Positions 35,549 through 43,283 of a stretch of DNA of 64,000 nucleotides are shown here, piece after piece (positions within the stretch are counted from its first letter, which is position 1; each line of letters begins with the position of its first letter). Under the pieces are notes generated by a model. The model was not told the origin of the DNA and made no database searches. It was given only the letters and a program-made list of their open reading frames with translations. Source of the DNA: Azonexus hydrophilus. Its GTDB lineage: Bacteria > Pseudomonadota > Gammaproteobacteria > Burkholderiales > Rhodocyclaceae. The position numbers and the translations under genes are program-made. Where the stretch lies: the NCBI RefSeq assembly GCF_001956855.1, contig NZ_MTHD01000004.1, forward strand, positions 186,001 to 250,000, given 5' to 3'.

Positions 35549-36769
35549 GTGGCGAAAACCATCCCCATTTTTCCCGAAATTCCACGGTCGACCGCAAAAA
35601 ACAGCGAAAAACCGCTCGAATTCCGCAAATCGCCAGTCCTCTCACTCTACGTCCACATCCCCTGGTGCGTGCGCAAGTGCCCGTACTGCGACTTCAATTC
35701 GCACGAAGCCGGCGCGACGATCAACGAGCGCGAGTACGTCGATGCGCTGATCGCCGACCTGCAATCGGCGTTGCCGCTGATCTGGGGCCGGCCGGTGCAG
35801 ACGGTGTTCTTTGGCGGCGGCACGCCCAGCCTGCTGTCGGCGGGCGCCATCGACGAGCTGATCGGCGCCTTCCGGGCGCTGGCGATGCTGTCGCCGGAGG
35901 CCGAGATCACGCTCGAAGCCAATCCCGGCACGGTCGAGGCCGGCAAGTTCGCCGGCTTTCGCGCCGCCGGGGTCAATCGGCTGTCGCTCGGCATCCAGAG
36001 CTTCAACGACGAACACCTCAAGGCGCTCGGCCGCATCCACGGCAGCGCCGAAGCCAGGCGCGCGGCGCAACTGGCCGGCGAGCACTTCGAGCGCTTCAAC
36101 CTCGACCTGATGTACGGCCTGCCCTACCAGACGCAGGAGCAAGCGCTCACCGACACCGAGACCGCGCTGTCCTTCGCGCCGCCGCACCTCTCCTGCTACC
36201 AGCTGACGCTGGAGCCAAACACGCATTTCGCCGCCTTCCCGCCCGACCTGCCCGAAGGCGACCTGTGCGCCGACATGCAGGAAGCCATCGAAGCCCGGCT
36301 GGCCGCCGCCGGCTACGCCAACTACGAAACCTCGGCCTTCGCCCAGCCCGGCCGGCAGTGCCTGCACAACCTCAACTACTGGCATTTCGGCGACTACCTC
36401 GGCATCGGCGCCGGCGCCCATTCCAAGCTGACGCTGCACGACCGCGTGCTGCGCCAGATGCGCCACAAGCACCCCAAGGCCTACCTGGAAAACATCCGCG
36501 CCGGGCGGCCGATCCAGGAAGAACACAACGTTGCCGCCGCCGAACTGCCGTTCGAATTCATGATGAACGCGCTGCGCCTGGCCGACGGCTTCGCCCCCAG
36601 CCTGTTCGAATTGCGCACTTCACGACCGTTAACCGCAATATTGCCGCAGTTGAAGGCAGCCCAGGCCGACGGACTGCTCGACATCGGCCCTGAAAAGATC
36701 GCGCCGACCATGAAGGGCCGGCGCTTCCTCAACGTACTGCTGGAACGCTTCCTCGACGATGGCCAATGA
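35549..36769 (+). CDS. hemW: HemW-like radical SAM protein
   Basis: 406 residues. The [4Fe-4S]/SAM motif is WCVRKCPYCDF (C40, C44, C47), followed by FFGGGTPSLLS, EANPGTVEAGKF, GVNRLSLGIQSFNDEHLKAL, FNLDLMYGLPYQTQEQALTD and LGIGAGAHS. These are the marks of HemW, a heme-binding relative of HemN once annotated as coproporphyrinogen oxidase. The start is a GTG 2 bases after rdgB. The first 30 residues precede the conserved core and are partly encoded by a GCGGTCGACCGC-type repeat (35585-35595), so the true start could be later. Confidence 0.9.
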   Translation: MAKTIPIFPEIPRSTAKNSEKPLEFRKSPVLSLYVHIPWCVRKCPYCDFNSHEAGATINEREYVDALIADLQSALPLIWGRPVQTVFFGGGTPSLLSAGAIDELIGAFRALAMLSPEAEITLEANPGTVEAGKFAGFRAAGVNRLSLGIQSFNDEHLKALGRIHGSAEARRAAQLAGEHFERFNLDLMYGLPYQTQEQALTDTETALSFAPPHLSCYQLTLEPNTHFAAFPPDLPEGDLCADMQEAIEARLAAAGYANYETSAFAQPGRQCLHNLNYWHFGDYLGIGAGAHSKLTLHDRVLRQMRHKHPKAYLENIRAGRPIQEEHNVAAAELPFEFMMNALRLADGFAPSLFELRTSRPLTAILPQLKAAQADGLLDIGPEKIAPTMKGRRFLNVLLERFLDDGQ

Positions 36770-37436
36770 ACCGGCCGGCCGCCTGCCCGACACCGTCCTC
36801 GCCGCCTGGCAGCACGAAGTCGCGGCAGCGGAACTGTCGCCGGTGCTGCCCGACGGCTGCCAGGACCTGATCTGCCGGATCGACGCCAGCGAGCAGCCGC
36901 ACTGGTTCGTCAGCCCATTGGCCACCGGCACCGACCACGTCGCCTGCCCACCCGGCAGCCGTTACCTGGGCTTTCGCCTGCACCCCGGCACGCGCATCGA
37001 CGCGACCGGCCTGCTCGCAGCGGTCACCACCCGGGCGCCCGACGCATGCAACGAAATCGGCAATCTGCTCGCCGACTTCACCCGACGCGACCCGGCAACG
37101 CAGGAAATCCTCGCCACCCTGGCCGAAGTCGCCACGCCGGCCGCCGCGCGGCAACGCCTGGGCATCCGCGAACGCACGCTGGAAAGACTGTGCCGGCGCG
37201 ACACCGGGCAAACCGCCGGCTTCTGGATTGCGCTGGCACGCGTCCGCCGCGCCGCCGTCGCCATCGACAGCGAACTGCCGCTAACCGACATCGCCGGCCT
37301 CTGCGGCTACGCCGACCAGGCCCACCTGAACCGCGCCTTCCGCCGCTGGTTCGCCGCCTCGCCGGCACAATTCCGCCGCTCGCCGCAACTACTGTCGCTG
37401 GCCCGCGCCAGCGGCTTCGCCACCGACCCGATCTAG
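36759..37436 (+). CDS. AraC family transcriptional regulator
   Basis: 225 residues. The N-terminal half (LPDGCQDLICRIDA and CPPGSRYLGFRLHPGTRIDA) resembles the DUF6597-type ligand domain found in small AraC regulators. The C-terminal half carries two helix-turn-helix units: IRERTLERLCRRDTGQTAGF and LTDIAGLCGYADQAHLNRAF, followed by ASPAQFRR. It overlaps hemW by 11 bases. It is convergent with the VOC gene (4-base overlap). The regulated genes are unknown. Confidence 0.88.
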   Translation: MANEPAGRLPDTVLAAWQHEVAAAELSPVLPDGCQDLICRIDASEQPHWFVSPLATGTDHVACPPGSRYLGFRLHPGTRIDATGLLAAVTTRAPDACNEIGNLLADFTRRDPATQEILATLAEVATPAAARQRLGIRERTLERLCRRDTGQTAGFWIALARVRRAAVAIDSELPLTDIAGLCGYADQAHLNRAFRRWFAASPAQFRRSPQLLSLARASGFATDPI

Positions 37437-37816
37437 CCGCCGACCGGCGTACACAGTTCGACCAGGAAGCCCTCCAGATCGGCCACGTAAGCCACCGTCT
37501 GCCCCCAGGGCATTGCCTCCGGCGCCTGCACCAGGCGCGCACCGGCCGCCACCGCGCGGTCGACCGCCAGCGCGACATCGTCGCAAACGAAAGCAATCTC
37601 GAAACAGGGCGCGCCGCTATCGGGCGCCGACGGCTGCTTGCCCAGCTGACGCATCAACGCCCGCGAGGAAAAGGCGAGCGCCGTGCCGCCAGTCTCCAGC
37701 TCGCCGAAATCGCCGCTCTCATGCAGAAAACGCACGCTCAGCCCGAAGGCGGCAACGTAGAAGTCGAGCGTCCGGCGGACGTCGTCGACGTAAAGGATGG
37801 TGTAGCCGAATTTCAT
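37433..37816 (-). CDS. VOC family protein (glyoxalase/bleomycin-resistance fold)
   Basis: 127 residues in two beta-alpha-beta-beta-beta modules, starting FGYTILYVDDVRRTLDFYVA and ending ADLEGFLVELCTPVGG. Possible metal ligands are the central Glu (PCFEIAFVCDD) and the C-terminal Glu (LVELCTP). The exact reaction cannot be read from the sequence. It is convergent with the AraC gene, so the two may be unrelated in function. Confidence 0.85.
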   Translation of the reverse strand: MKFGYTILYVDDVRRTLDFYVAAFGLSVRFLHESGDFGELETGGTALAFSSRALMRQLGKQPSAPDSGAPCFEIAFVCDDVALAVDRAVAAGARLVQAPEAMPWGQTVAYVADLEGFLVELCTPVGG

Positions 37817-37906
37817 CTTGCCGTACTCCGCAAAAGGATGGAAACGGCATTGTCGCAGCGCCCGCCGCCCGCGTCTTGAACGAAACCGACAGGCGCCGCG
37901 AAGCGT

Positions 37907-38317
37907 TCAGCCGAACAGCCCGCCCTTCTTCAGCATGCCCAGCCCCTGCGCCAGCAGATCGCCACCTTCCGGCAGCTTGCCGCCCGGCGTCAGTTGATCG
38001 ACCAGCCCGGGCAGAAAATCGGCCAGCCCGTTCGACACCTCCTGCGGCGCCACCCCGGCCTGCCCGGCCAGCTTGCCGATGAAGTCGCTGCCGAGCACCG
38101 AACTCAACTGATCGCCCGACACCGGCAAGTTTTTTCCGGTCGACACCCAGGAATTGACGATTTCGCCCAGCCCGCCCTGCTGGAAAGCCTGAACCAGCCC
38201 ACCGAGGCCGCCCGGATACTGATTGACCAACTGCATGGCCATGTCGGCCAGCCCGTTACCCTTGCCACCGAGGGCATTGGCGGCCAGCCCGCCGACTACC
38301 TGATCGAGAAGACCCAT
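37907..38317 (-). CDS. YidB family (DUF937-like) protein
   Basis: 136 residues from ATG 38317 (MGLLDQVVGGLAANALGG). It is rich in Gly, Leu and Gln, with LVNQYPGGLGGLVQAFQQGG, LGEIVNSWVSTGKNLPVSG and a C-terminal DFLPGLVDQLTPGG repeat-like segment. This matches the YidB/DUF937 group, small soluble proteins of unknown function. It is the last housekeeping gene before the reverse-transcriptase island. Confidence 0.85.
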   Translation of the reverse strand: MGLLDQVVGGLAANALGGKGNGLADMAMQLVNQYPGGLGGLVQAFQQGGLGEIVNSWVSTGKNLPVSGDQLSSVLGSDFIGKLAGQAGVAPQEVSNGLADFLPGLVDQLTPGGKLPEGGDLLAQGLGMLKKGGLFG

Positions 38318-38599
38318 GTTTCGCTCCTGAGGAAAAAAGTCCATCGTACCGGGGCTTGATCGGGCGGCGGGTTAAGAATTGTGATGGCGAGGGATGGAGG
38401 CTCTCGGAAGTAACCAAGTTCAATATTTCAAGGTCTGCTCGTCGGCCTTTACGATCGTTGGTTTCCCGACTAGGCGTTGCCCCTGTTTTCGCAGGCATGC
38501 GGCATGATTTCGGCCTAAGCACTAAGCAGAGAGGTGCCTCCCGGAATCATTCCATCAATGAACTTTTCATGGACAAACTCAGCAACAGTCAATGTGATA
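38318..38599. other. Non-coding stretch between yidB-like gene and RT island
   Basis: About 280 bases with no supported gene. A 97-codon plus-strand frame (38356-38649) has no recognisable domain and runs antisense into the proposed ncRNA, so I leave it out. Base composition moves from the GC-rich host pattern to a more mixed one near 38400, so the left edge of the island is probably here. I see no integrase, no flanking direct repeat and no clear terminator. Confidence 0.4.
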
Positions 38600-38800
38600 G
38601 CCCGTTGTCATTTTGCGGTGCAATCTGGCGACCATCACTACTTAGATAAGTAAGAAGTAGTCATAGATGGATGCAAGCAAGACGGGGAGGGAGACGGCCC
38701 GCTCCTACCGTCTGATTCTCCCCCCCCAATTGATATAGGGGAAGAGAGGGCGCTTGTGTGTGGGCTGCCAACAGCCATTAAGGGTAAAGCGGAGCGCCGC
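38600..38800 (-). ncRNA. Candidate DRT3 non-coding RNA with ACACAC template
   Basis: Read on the minus strand immediately after the drt3b stop. Successive hairpins are: GGCTG/CAGCC (38763-38776); TCTCTTCCCC with GGGGGGGGAGA (38717-38747); AGACGG/CCGTCT (38692-38713); and CCATC+ACTACTT with AAGTAGT+GATGG (about 38631-38670). Between the first two hairpins lies an apparently unpaired CACACACA (38755-38762). GGCGCT (38793-38798) can pair with AGCGCC (38749-38754), closing a loop around the first hairpin and the CACACACA. In DRT3 a structured RNA carrying an ACACAC template is, as I recall, a required component. The 3' end is uncertain because no U-tract terminator is visible. Confidence 0.62.
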
Positions 38801-38802
38801 CT

Positions 38803-40884
38803 TTAATATACCTCGCGGCTGCGCTTCGCGTCCAGTTCTCTCCCGAGGTCAAATTTATCGCCCCAAGCAGTAAACCAGTAATCGTTGGATGACTGAACAG
38901 ATGAGAGGCCTGCCGCATCCAAGCCAAAAATTTGTCCAATGGCGCTCTTTGTTGCGGTACTGATGTAAGGGCAGAGCACGAGATCGAGAAGCATAATCAG
39001 GGACTCGGTATCACCTGAACAATAAGCTTTTTTATATTCGAGTTTGGCGATGATGTGAGCCTCCACGAAGGCCTTCAACTTCGCATAACGAATCTTGTCT
39101 TTTATATAGGATAGAAGGATCGTAATCGAAAAGTGGCTCATGAAGCCTGCTGCAGCGCGAACGTAATCCCCTGTGTCCTTTTCCTCCTTGATCAAAAAAT
39201 GCCGGAGAAGGACGGAAAGCGGTAGCCAATATTCCCGGCCGATCTGCGATAGGGAAATTAGCAGATAGAGGCTTTCGACCTCACGATGAACGCCCATCGT
39301 GTTCTTTTCGATCTGCTGCAGCACGTTGTCGTGGATGTACTTAAACAGCAGGTGTTTCAGTTCATATGGCAAGCGCTGTGCATGCAGGAAGTCCACGGAG
39401 GTCGCAATCATCCGGCAGAGGCGGATAGTGTGATTGACCTTCGGGCTCGCCGAGTACGCGAAAAAAGCAAACTCCATAATTGCAAGCAGGGCATTTGATA
39501 GGCGCTTCTGATCGCCATCTGAGTTGTCGCTCGCGACATAGGCGCTGAAGAGCTTCTCGATCTTATTTTCCGCAATGGCGAAGGTGTAATTCAGTAGATC
39601 ACCATAGGTGACACCTGCCTCCTTGATGGCGGATTTGTAGCGGATAATCAGACGATTTGCGTTAATGGCACAGACCAAGTTCTGCTTGGGCGGCATGGAG
39701 GGATCGGCCTGCAATATCTCCTCCCGAACTGGATCAACCTCCTCATTCAGAATGGTTGAAATACGCTCTTTGGCAATCGTAATTTCGGTGATAATCGGTT
39801 TTTGATAGTGCTTTATCTTCGCGGTATTAATGCTCAGTTTTTTTGACTTGAGAACCTCCTGAAGCGTATCGAATATCTTTAACTGCGTGGACTCATCGTT
39901 GTAAAAAATGAAGAAATCATCCACGTAGCGAAAAATTTCATAATCAACTTTGTGGGTCAGATTTTCTCTCTCCGCCAATTTTGTGAGCAGTTCGACATCG
40001 ACTGACTGCAAAATAATCTCGGCAAAAACTCGAGAAAACTCCGGGCCAATGACGATGCCGTTGGTCTCTTTATGATTCAGGTTTTGCATGAGGGCATCAA
40101 ATTTACCCCCGAAAGTAGACTTCGATTTATCTAGACTGAATTTTGTCTGGTCCTTGCCCAGAACAGCCCAGGGCAACGAGTGAGTGTAGATACTATCGAA
40201 GCACTTGCTCACATCGAGCTGCACCATTGCATCGTATTTCTTCTCGCTGCGGTGGTATTTGTACGATTCAAAAAAGCGATGGATATTCCGGTATTTCCGG
40301 TAGACAAAATAGGAGCCAAGCTGCTCGTACTCCCGCCCCTCCTCTTCCACACCTGCAACGGTGTCCTTACGCTCTTCATGGAGTTTGTCCTTGAAGTAAA
40401 CGTAACGGGACACCGACACCGGACGGCGTATCGAAAACTCACTGACAGACGTGTGGTTTAAGATCAACGCGCTGTGCGTTGCGTAGAAGCTCGCTACGTC
40501 AACCTGATTGCGTGGGTGAACGACGCTCAGCGTACGTCCATCAAGATTATGAGCGACACGAAAATTGTAAGGAACGGTGTCCATTTGGCATTTTTTTAAG
40601 GGCACGGAGCGGCGCGTTTTCTGTTTGCCCCATTCAGTAACAATTTTGGTCGCAACTACAGTTTTTGGATCCGGATCAATGCCGAACAGTACGCGCATAG
40701 TCTGATCGAGATCGTCTGTGTCGCAAATCCAGCACAACTGGCCATTTTCGATCTCAATGCAGTTGTTTCTCAAAAAGCGATAAAAGCCCCTGTTAGAGAA
40801 TGTTGGAGGCACCTCGAACGGCAGCATGTCCGTTAGTACAGACCTTTGCTTCCTGTGAGTGAGCGAGATGCGACGCTTAGCCAT
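38803..40884 (-). CDS. drt3b: Defence-associated reverse transcriptase, Drt3b-like (UG8)
   Basis: 693 residues. RT motif A is LDVSKCFDSIY (metal D224), motif B NGIVIGPEFSRVFAEIIL, and motif C YVDDFFIFY (residues 320-323). All catalytic Asp residues are present. A 220-residue N-terminal extension precedes motif A. About 300 mostly helical residues follow the palm, with no maturase, endonuclease or RNase H motif. This architecture, next to a second distinct RT, fits the Drt3b partner of DRT type 3. Its ATG overlaps the drt3a end by 8 bases. Codons are AT-richer than in the neighbours, suggesting transfer. It could instead be another UG/Abi-type RT; the pairing and the ACACAC RNA favour DRT3. 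Confidence 0.8.
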   Translation of the reverse strand: MAKRRISLTHRKQRSVLTDMLPFEVPPTFSNRGFYRFLRNNCIEIENGQLCWICDTDDLDQTMRVLFGIDPDPKTVVATKIVTEWGKQKTRRSVPLKKCQMDTVPYNFRVAHNLDGRTLSVVHPRNQVDVASFYATHSALILNHTSVSEFSIRRPVSVSRYVYFKDKLHEERKDTVAGVEEEGREYEQLGSYFVYRKYRNIHRFFESYKYHRSEKKYDAMVQLDVSKCFDSIYTHSLPWAVLGKDQTKFSLDKSKSTFGGKFDALMQNLNHKETNGIVIGPEFSRVFAEIILQSVDVELLTKLAERENLTHKVDYEIFRYVDDFFIFYNDESTQLKIFDTLQEVLKSKKLSINTAKIKHYQKPIITEITIAKERISTILNEEVDPVREEILQADPSMPPKQNLVCAINANRLIIRYKSAIKEAGVTYGDLLNYTFAIAENKIEKLFSAYVASDNSDGDQKRLSNALLAIMEFAFFAYSASPKVNHTIRLCRMIATSVDFLHAQRLPYELKHLLFKYIHDNVLQQIEKNTMGVHREVESLYLLISLSQIGREYWLPLSVLLRHFLIKEEKDTGDYVRAAAGFMSHFSITILLSYIKDKIRYAKLKAFVEAHIIAKLEYKKAYCSGDTESLIMLLDLVLCPYISTATKSAIGQIFGLDAAGLSSVQSSNDYWFTAWGDKFDLGRELDAKRSREVY
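38805..38834 (-). promoter_or_regulatory. Possible promoter for the ncRNA inside the drt3b 3' end
   Basis: On the minus strand TGGACG (-35-like, 38829-38834), an 18-base spacer, and TATATT (-10-like, 38805-38810). Transcription would start near 38797-38799, just at the first paired segment of the RNA. It is a weak -35 with a good -10; pattern only. Confidence 0.4.
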
Positions 40885-42229
40885 GTTTCCAGAGCCTCAC
40901 GATCATTTGCAACTCTCTCGCACTGAAATTATGGAAGCGGCGTTGTTCGAAACCAGTGGTGAATTTGAGCTTTTTCAACTGCTTTTGCAGACTGGTCCGC
41001 TTGAGGTTTGCAATGTGAGTCTTGAGTTGACTATCAAGCTGCTCGAAGCTCGACAAGTCGGTTGCGAGCGAATTGTTGAAGTATATGCCCGTGACCGCAC
41101 ATGATTTGCTGTTGGAAAGGCGAGTGTTGCCCGTCAGAAATTTTACGCGTCCGACCAGTTTCCTAAACGCGCCCTTCGGGTTTACTGGCTTCTCCCGCCA
41201 ATAGTCCGCAAAAGAGAAATCCATCCTGGCACGATACTTCTCCACCTTAGTTGCACTCGGGCAGATTTCCAACTTCCCTTCATTGAGGAGAAAGCGATAC
41301 CCCAAATACTCGAACTCCTTAAGACCGGGGTCGGCCAGCTTGAATTCTGAGGTTTTTATTGGGTTATGCGAAAGCTCGTGTTTACCGAAGATTGCGATAA
41401 TCCGGTCTTTGAACGAACCAAGGTCGTTACCTGTTGGTGGTCGTGCAAACATGGCCACGATATCATCGACAAAACGGCAATATAGGACCAAGCCTGGGAT
41501 ATCCCTCCTGATAGCCTTGTCCACCGGTCTCAAATATAGCTCGGCCAGATATGCGCTGATGCCAACCCCCCTAGGAATGCCGATAGGGGTGCCAGAGATC
41601 TTGCCGTATGATTCCAGCACCTGCTTGATGTATTTCTTTGACGCGGGGCTTAATAACTGGTCGCGATCCAGCTTTTCGACTAAGCGCTTGCGATTGATGC
41701 TCTCATAAAATGACGAGATGTCGGTGCGGACCAACTCGAAAGGAAATTCGCTGCTGAGCATGTCGCGGAGCTGGCAGACCAAGTCATGACGGTTCGCCTG
41801 TTTCACACTGTAGATACGATGAATGTTACGTTGGAGCTGCTTGATGACAAAAAAGGTCTCAGGCTCCCCATCAATGCAGAAAACTGGCTTTCCTTTCGGC
41901 CCGGCCTTTTGGGAGAGCTTGATCTCGAAGTTCGACTTGAGGACCTTCTGGCTGATGCCGTCCATCAAGGCATCGATGGCGGATGACTTAGCTGACTTCA
42001 AGGCAACTAGTTCAGACTTCAACTCAAGCAACTGCGCCTCAAAATCGTCAACTGACAGTGTAGTTTTGATTTTCCGTAGATCACGAATGTCCTGCACCTT
42101 GTCACGTACAGCGAACGTGAACGATTCGAGCGCAGGAAAAAACCGAGTTGCCAAGTCGACACCCTTACGGTTCTCAGTATCATAGATGCGACGGAAATTC
42201 TCTGCGGTGAACATCTGGTCAAGCATCAT
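40877..42229 (-). CDS. drt3a: Defence-associated reverse transcriptase, Drt3a-like (UG3)
   Basis: 450 residues. Motif A is RTDISSFYESIN (metal D170), motif B GTPIGIPRGVGISAYLAELY (218-225 core), and motif C CRFVDDIVAMF (FVDD 253-256). A thumb-like LGYRFLLNEGKL follows at about 300-320. An N-terminal helical region of about 130 residues precedes the palm. There is no group II intron maturase or HNH domain. It is the first gene of the pair, on the same strand as the second RT with an 8-base overlap. The ATG pair at 42229/42226 has no strong Shine-Dalgarno. The match to the Drt3a half of DRT3 is by architecture and motif; no alignment was run. Confidence 0.8.
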   Translation of the reverse strand: MMLDQMFTAENFRRIYDTENRKGVDLATRFFPALESFTFAVRDKVQDIRDLRKIKTTLSVDDFEAQLLELKSELVALKSAKSSAIDALMDGISQKVLKSNFEIKLSQKAGPKGKPVFCIDGEPETFFVIKQLQRNIHRIYSVKQANRHDLVCQLRDMLSSEFPFELVRTDISSFYESINRKRLVEKLDRDQLLSPASKKYIKQVLESYGKISGTPIGIPRGVGISAYLAELYLRPVDKAIRRDIPGLVLYCRFVDDIVAMFARPPTGNDLGSFKDRIIAIFGKHELSHNPIKTSEFKLADPGLKEFEYLGYRFLLNEGKLEICPSATKVEKYRARMDFSFADYWREKPVNPKGAFRKLVGRVKFLTGNTRLSNSKSCAVTGIYFNNSLATDLSSFEQLDSQLKTHIANLKRTSLQKQLKKLKFTTGFEQRRFHNFSARELQMIVRLWKHG

Positions 42230-42582
42230 TTGCGATTCATTCCATTTGATTCAGTTTGCTGCCAATGTCCAATTTCTACCGAGAAAAACTCACGTAAGAA
42301 ATTGCCTACATCAAGGGCACTGCACTTGCAGACCTGCTGCTCGTTTTATTGTCTAGCCTGAATTTCTGGGCGGTTTTGCTTTTGGAATATTAACCTGTTT
42401 GGCATTCGTGATGCCAGTTTGAGAAGGTCCACTAAAGATTCGACTGGCCCCAAAATCCGCTCTCGAATCGGTAATTGCAGAACATTTCCGGTTGAACGGC
42501 AGGTAACAAGTACATTGCTGCCCAATTTGAGTCAGAGACCCAAGGTTAGCCTCGACCGAATTGCATCCACTTCAAAAATCAC
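42230..42582. other. Intergenic region between drt3a and nemR-like gene
   Basis: About 350 bases, AT-richer than the flanks. It must hold the leftward promoter of the RT operon and the rightward promoter of the regulator. I see no open frame, no ACACAC/GTGTGT tract and no strong hairpin, which is why I place the ncRNA downstream of drt3b instead. The right edge of the island is probably just left of the operator at 42583. Confidence 0.4.
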
Positions 42583-42597
42583 TAGACGACCGGTCTA
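42583..42597. promoter_or_regulatory. NemR-type operator, copy 1 (upstream of the regulator)
   Basis: TAGACGACCGGTCTA, an imperfect palindrome (TAGAC-N5-GTCTA), 23 bases before the regulator ATG. An identical copy lies upstream of nemA. It is a good candidate for autoregulation by the TetR-family protein. Confidence 0.75.
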
Positions 42598-42619
42598 ATC
42601 AGGCGCATCATTGCCCCCC

Positions 42620-43201
42620 ATGAAAACCCGTCACGACAACACCCGTCAGCACATCCTCGAAACCGGCCAGCGCATCATTGCTGGCAAGGGCTTTGCCAGC
42701 GTTGGGCTGACCGAGATCCTGAGTTCTGCCGGCGTGCCCAAGGGGTCGTTCTACCATTACTTCGAGTCGAAAGAGCAGTACGGGCAGGCGCTGCTGGAGG
42801 ATTACTTCGCGCGCTACCTGGCCGATCTCGATGCGCTGTTCGCCGCCGAGGCGCTGAGTGCGCAGGAGCGGCTGGCGTGCTACTGGCAGCGCTGGCTAGA
42901 CAAGCAGGCGGCGTGCGCCGAGCAGCAGTGCCTGGTGGTCAAGCTCGGGGCCGAGGTTGCCGACTTGTCGGATGCGATGCGCGAAACGCTGCGCGAGGGC
43001 ACCAGCCAGATTGTCGACCGCCTTGCCCGACTGATCGCGGCCGGCATCGCCGATGGCTCGATCCCGCCGCTGGCGGCACGCGACACGGCGCAGACGCTGT
43101 ACCAGTTGTGGCTGGGCGCCAGCCTGCTGGGCAAGTTGAACCGCAATGCCGAAGCCCTGGAGAACGCCATGCAATTCACCCGCCAGTTACTCAGTCGCTG
43201 A
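42620..43201 (+). CDS. nemR: TetR family repressor, NemR-like
   Basis: 193 residues from ATG 42620. The N-terminal helix-turn-helix is TRQHILETGQRIIAGKGFAS followed by GLTEILSSAGVPKGSFYHYF and ESKEQYGQALL, typical of NemR/AcuR-type TetR proteins. The ligand domain has two Cys in QAACAEQQCLVVKLG. NemR senses electrophiles through Cys, so these are candidate sensor residues. Identical 15-base operators flank the gene. It is likely to repress itself and the downstream old-yellow-enzyme gene. Confidence 0.85.
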   Translation: MKTRHDNTRQHILETGQRIIAGKGFASVGLTEILSSAGVPKGSFYHYFESKEQYGQALLEDYFARYLADLDALFAAEALSAQERLACYWQRWLDKQAACAEQQCLVVKLGAEVADLSDAMRETLREGTSQIVDRLARLIAAGIADGSIPPLAARDTAQTLYQLWLGASLLGKLNRNAEALENAMQFTRQLLSR

Positions 43202-43245
43202 TTTCCCAGGGTCGTCTGCGGACGGCCATTTTTTGCCGCACAACA

Positions 43246-43262
43246 TTAGACGACCGGTCTAA
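43246..43262. promoter_or_regulatory. NemR-type operator, copy 2 (upstream of nemA)
   Basis: TTAGACGACCGGTCTAA, the same core as the upstream copy with one more symmetric base on each side, 21 bases before the nemA ATG. Repressor bound here would block nemA expression. Confidence 0.75.
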
Positions 43263-43283
43263 TCAATTCCAAGGAGTTCCTGC

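Noticed and set aside
38356..38649. 97-codon plus-strand frame left of the RT island
   Set aside because: No motif, no ribosome site, and it overlaps the structured ncRNA region in antisense.
38803..42229. Group II intron, retron or diversity-generating retroelement as the identity of the RT locus
   Set aside because: There is no maturase or HNH domain and no intron ends. Two different RTs occur rather than one with an msr-msd. No Avd gene or template/variable repeat pair is visible.
42230..42582. Placement of the DRT ncRNA upstream of drt3a
   Set aside because: No ACACAC or GTGTGT tract and no strong hairpins occur there, unlike the stretch downstream of drt3b.
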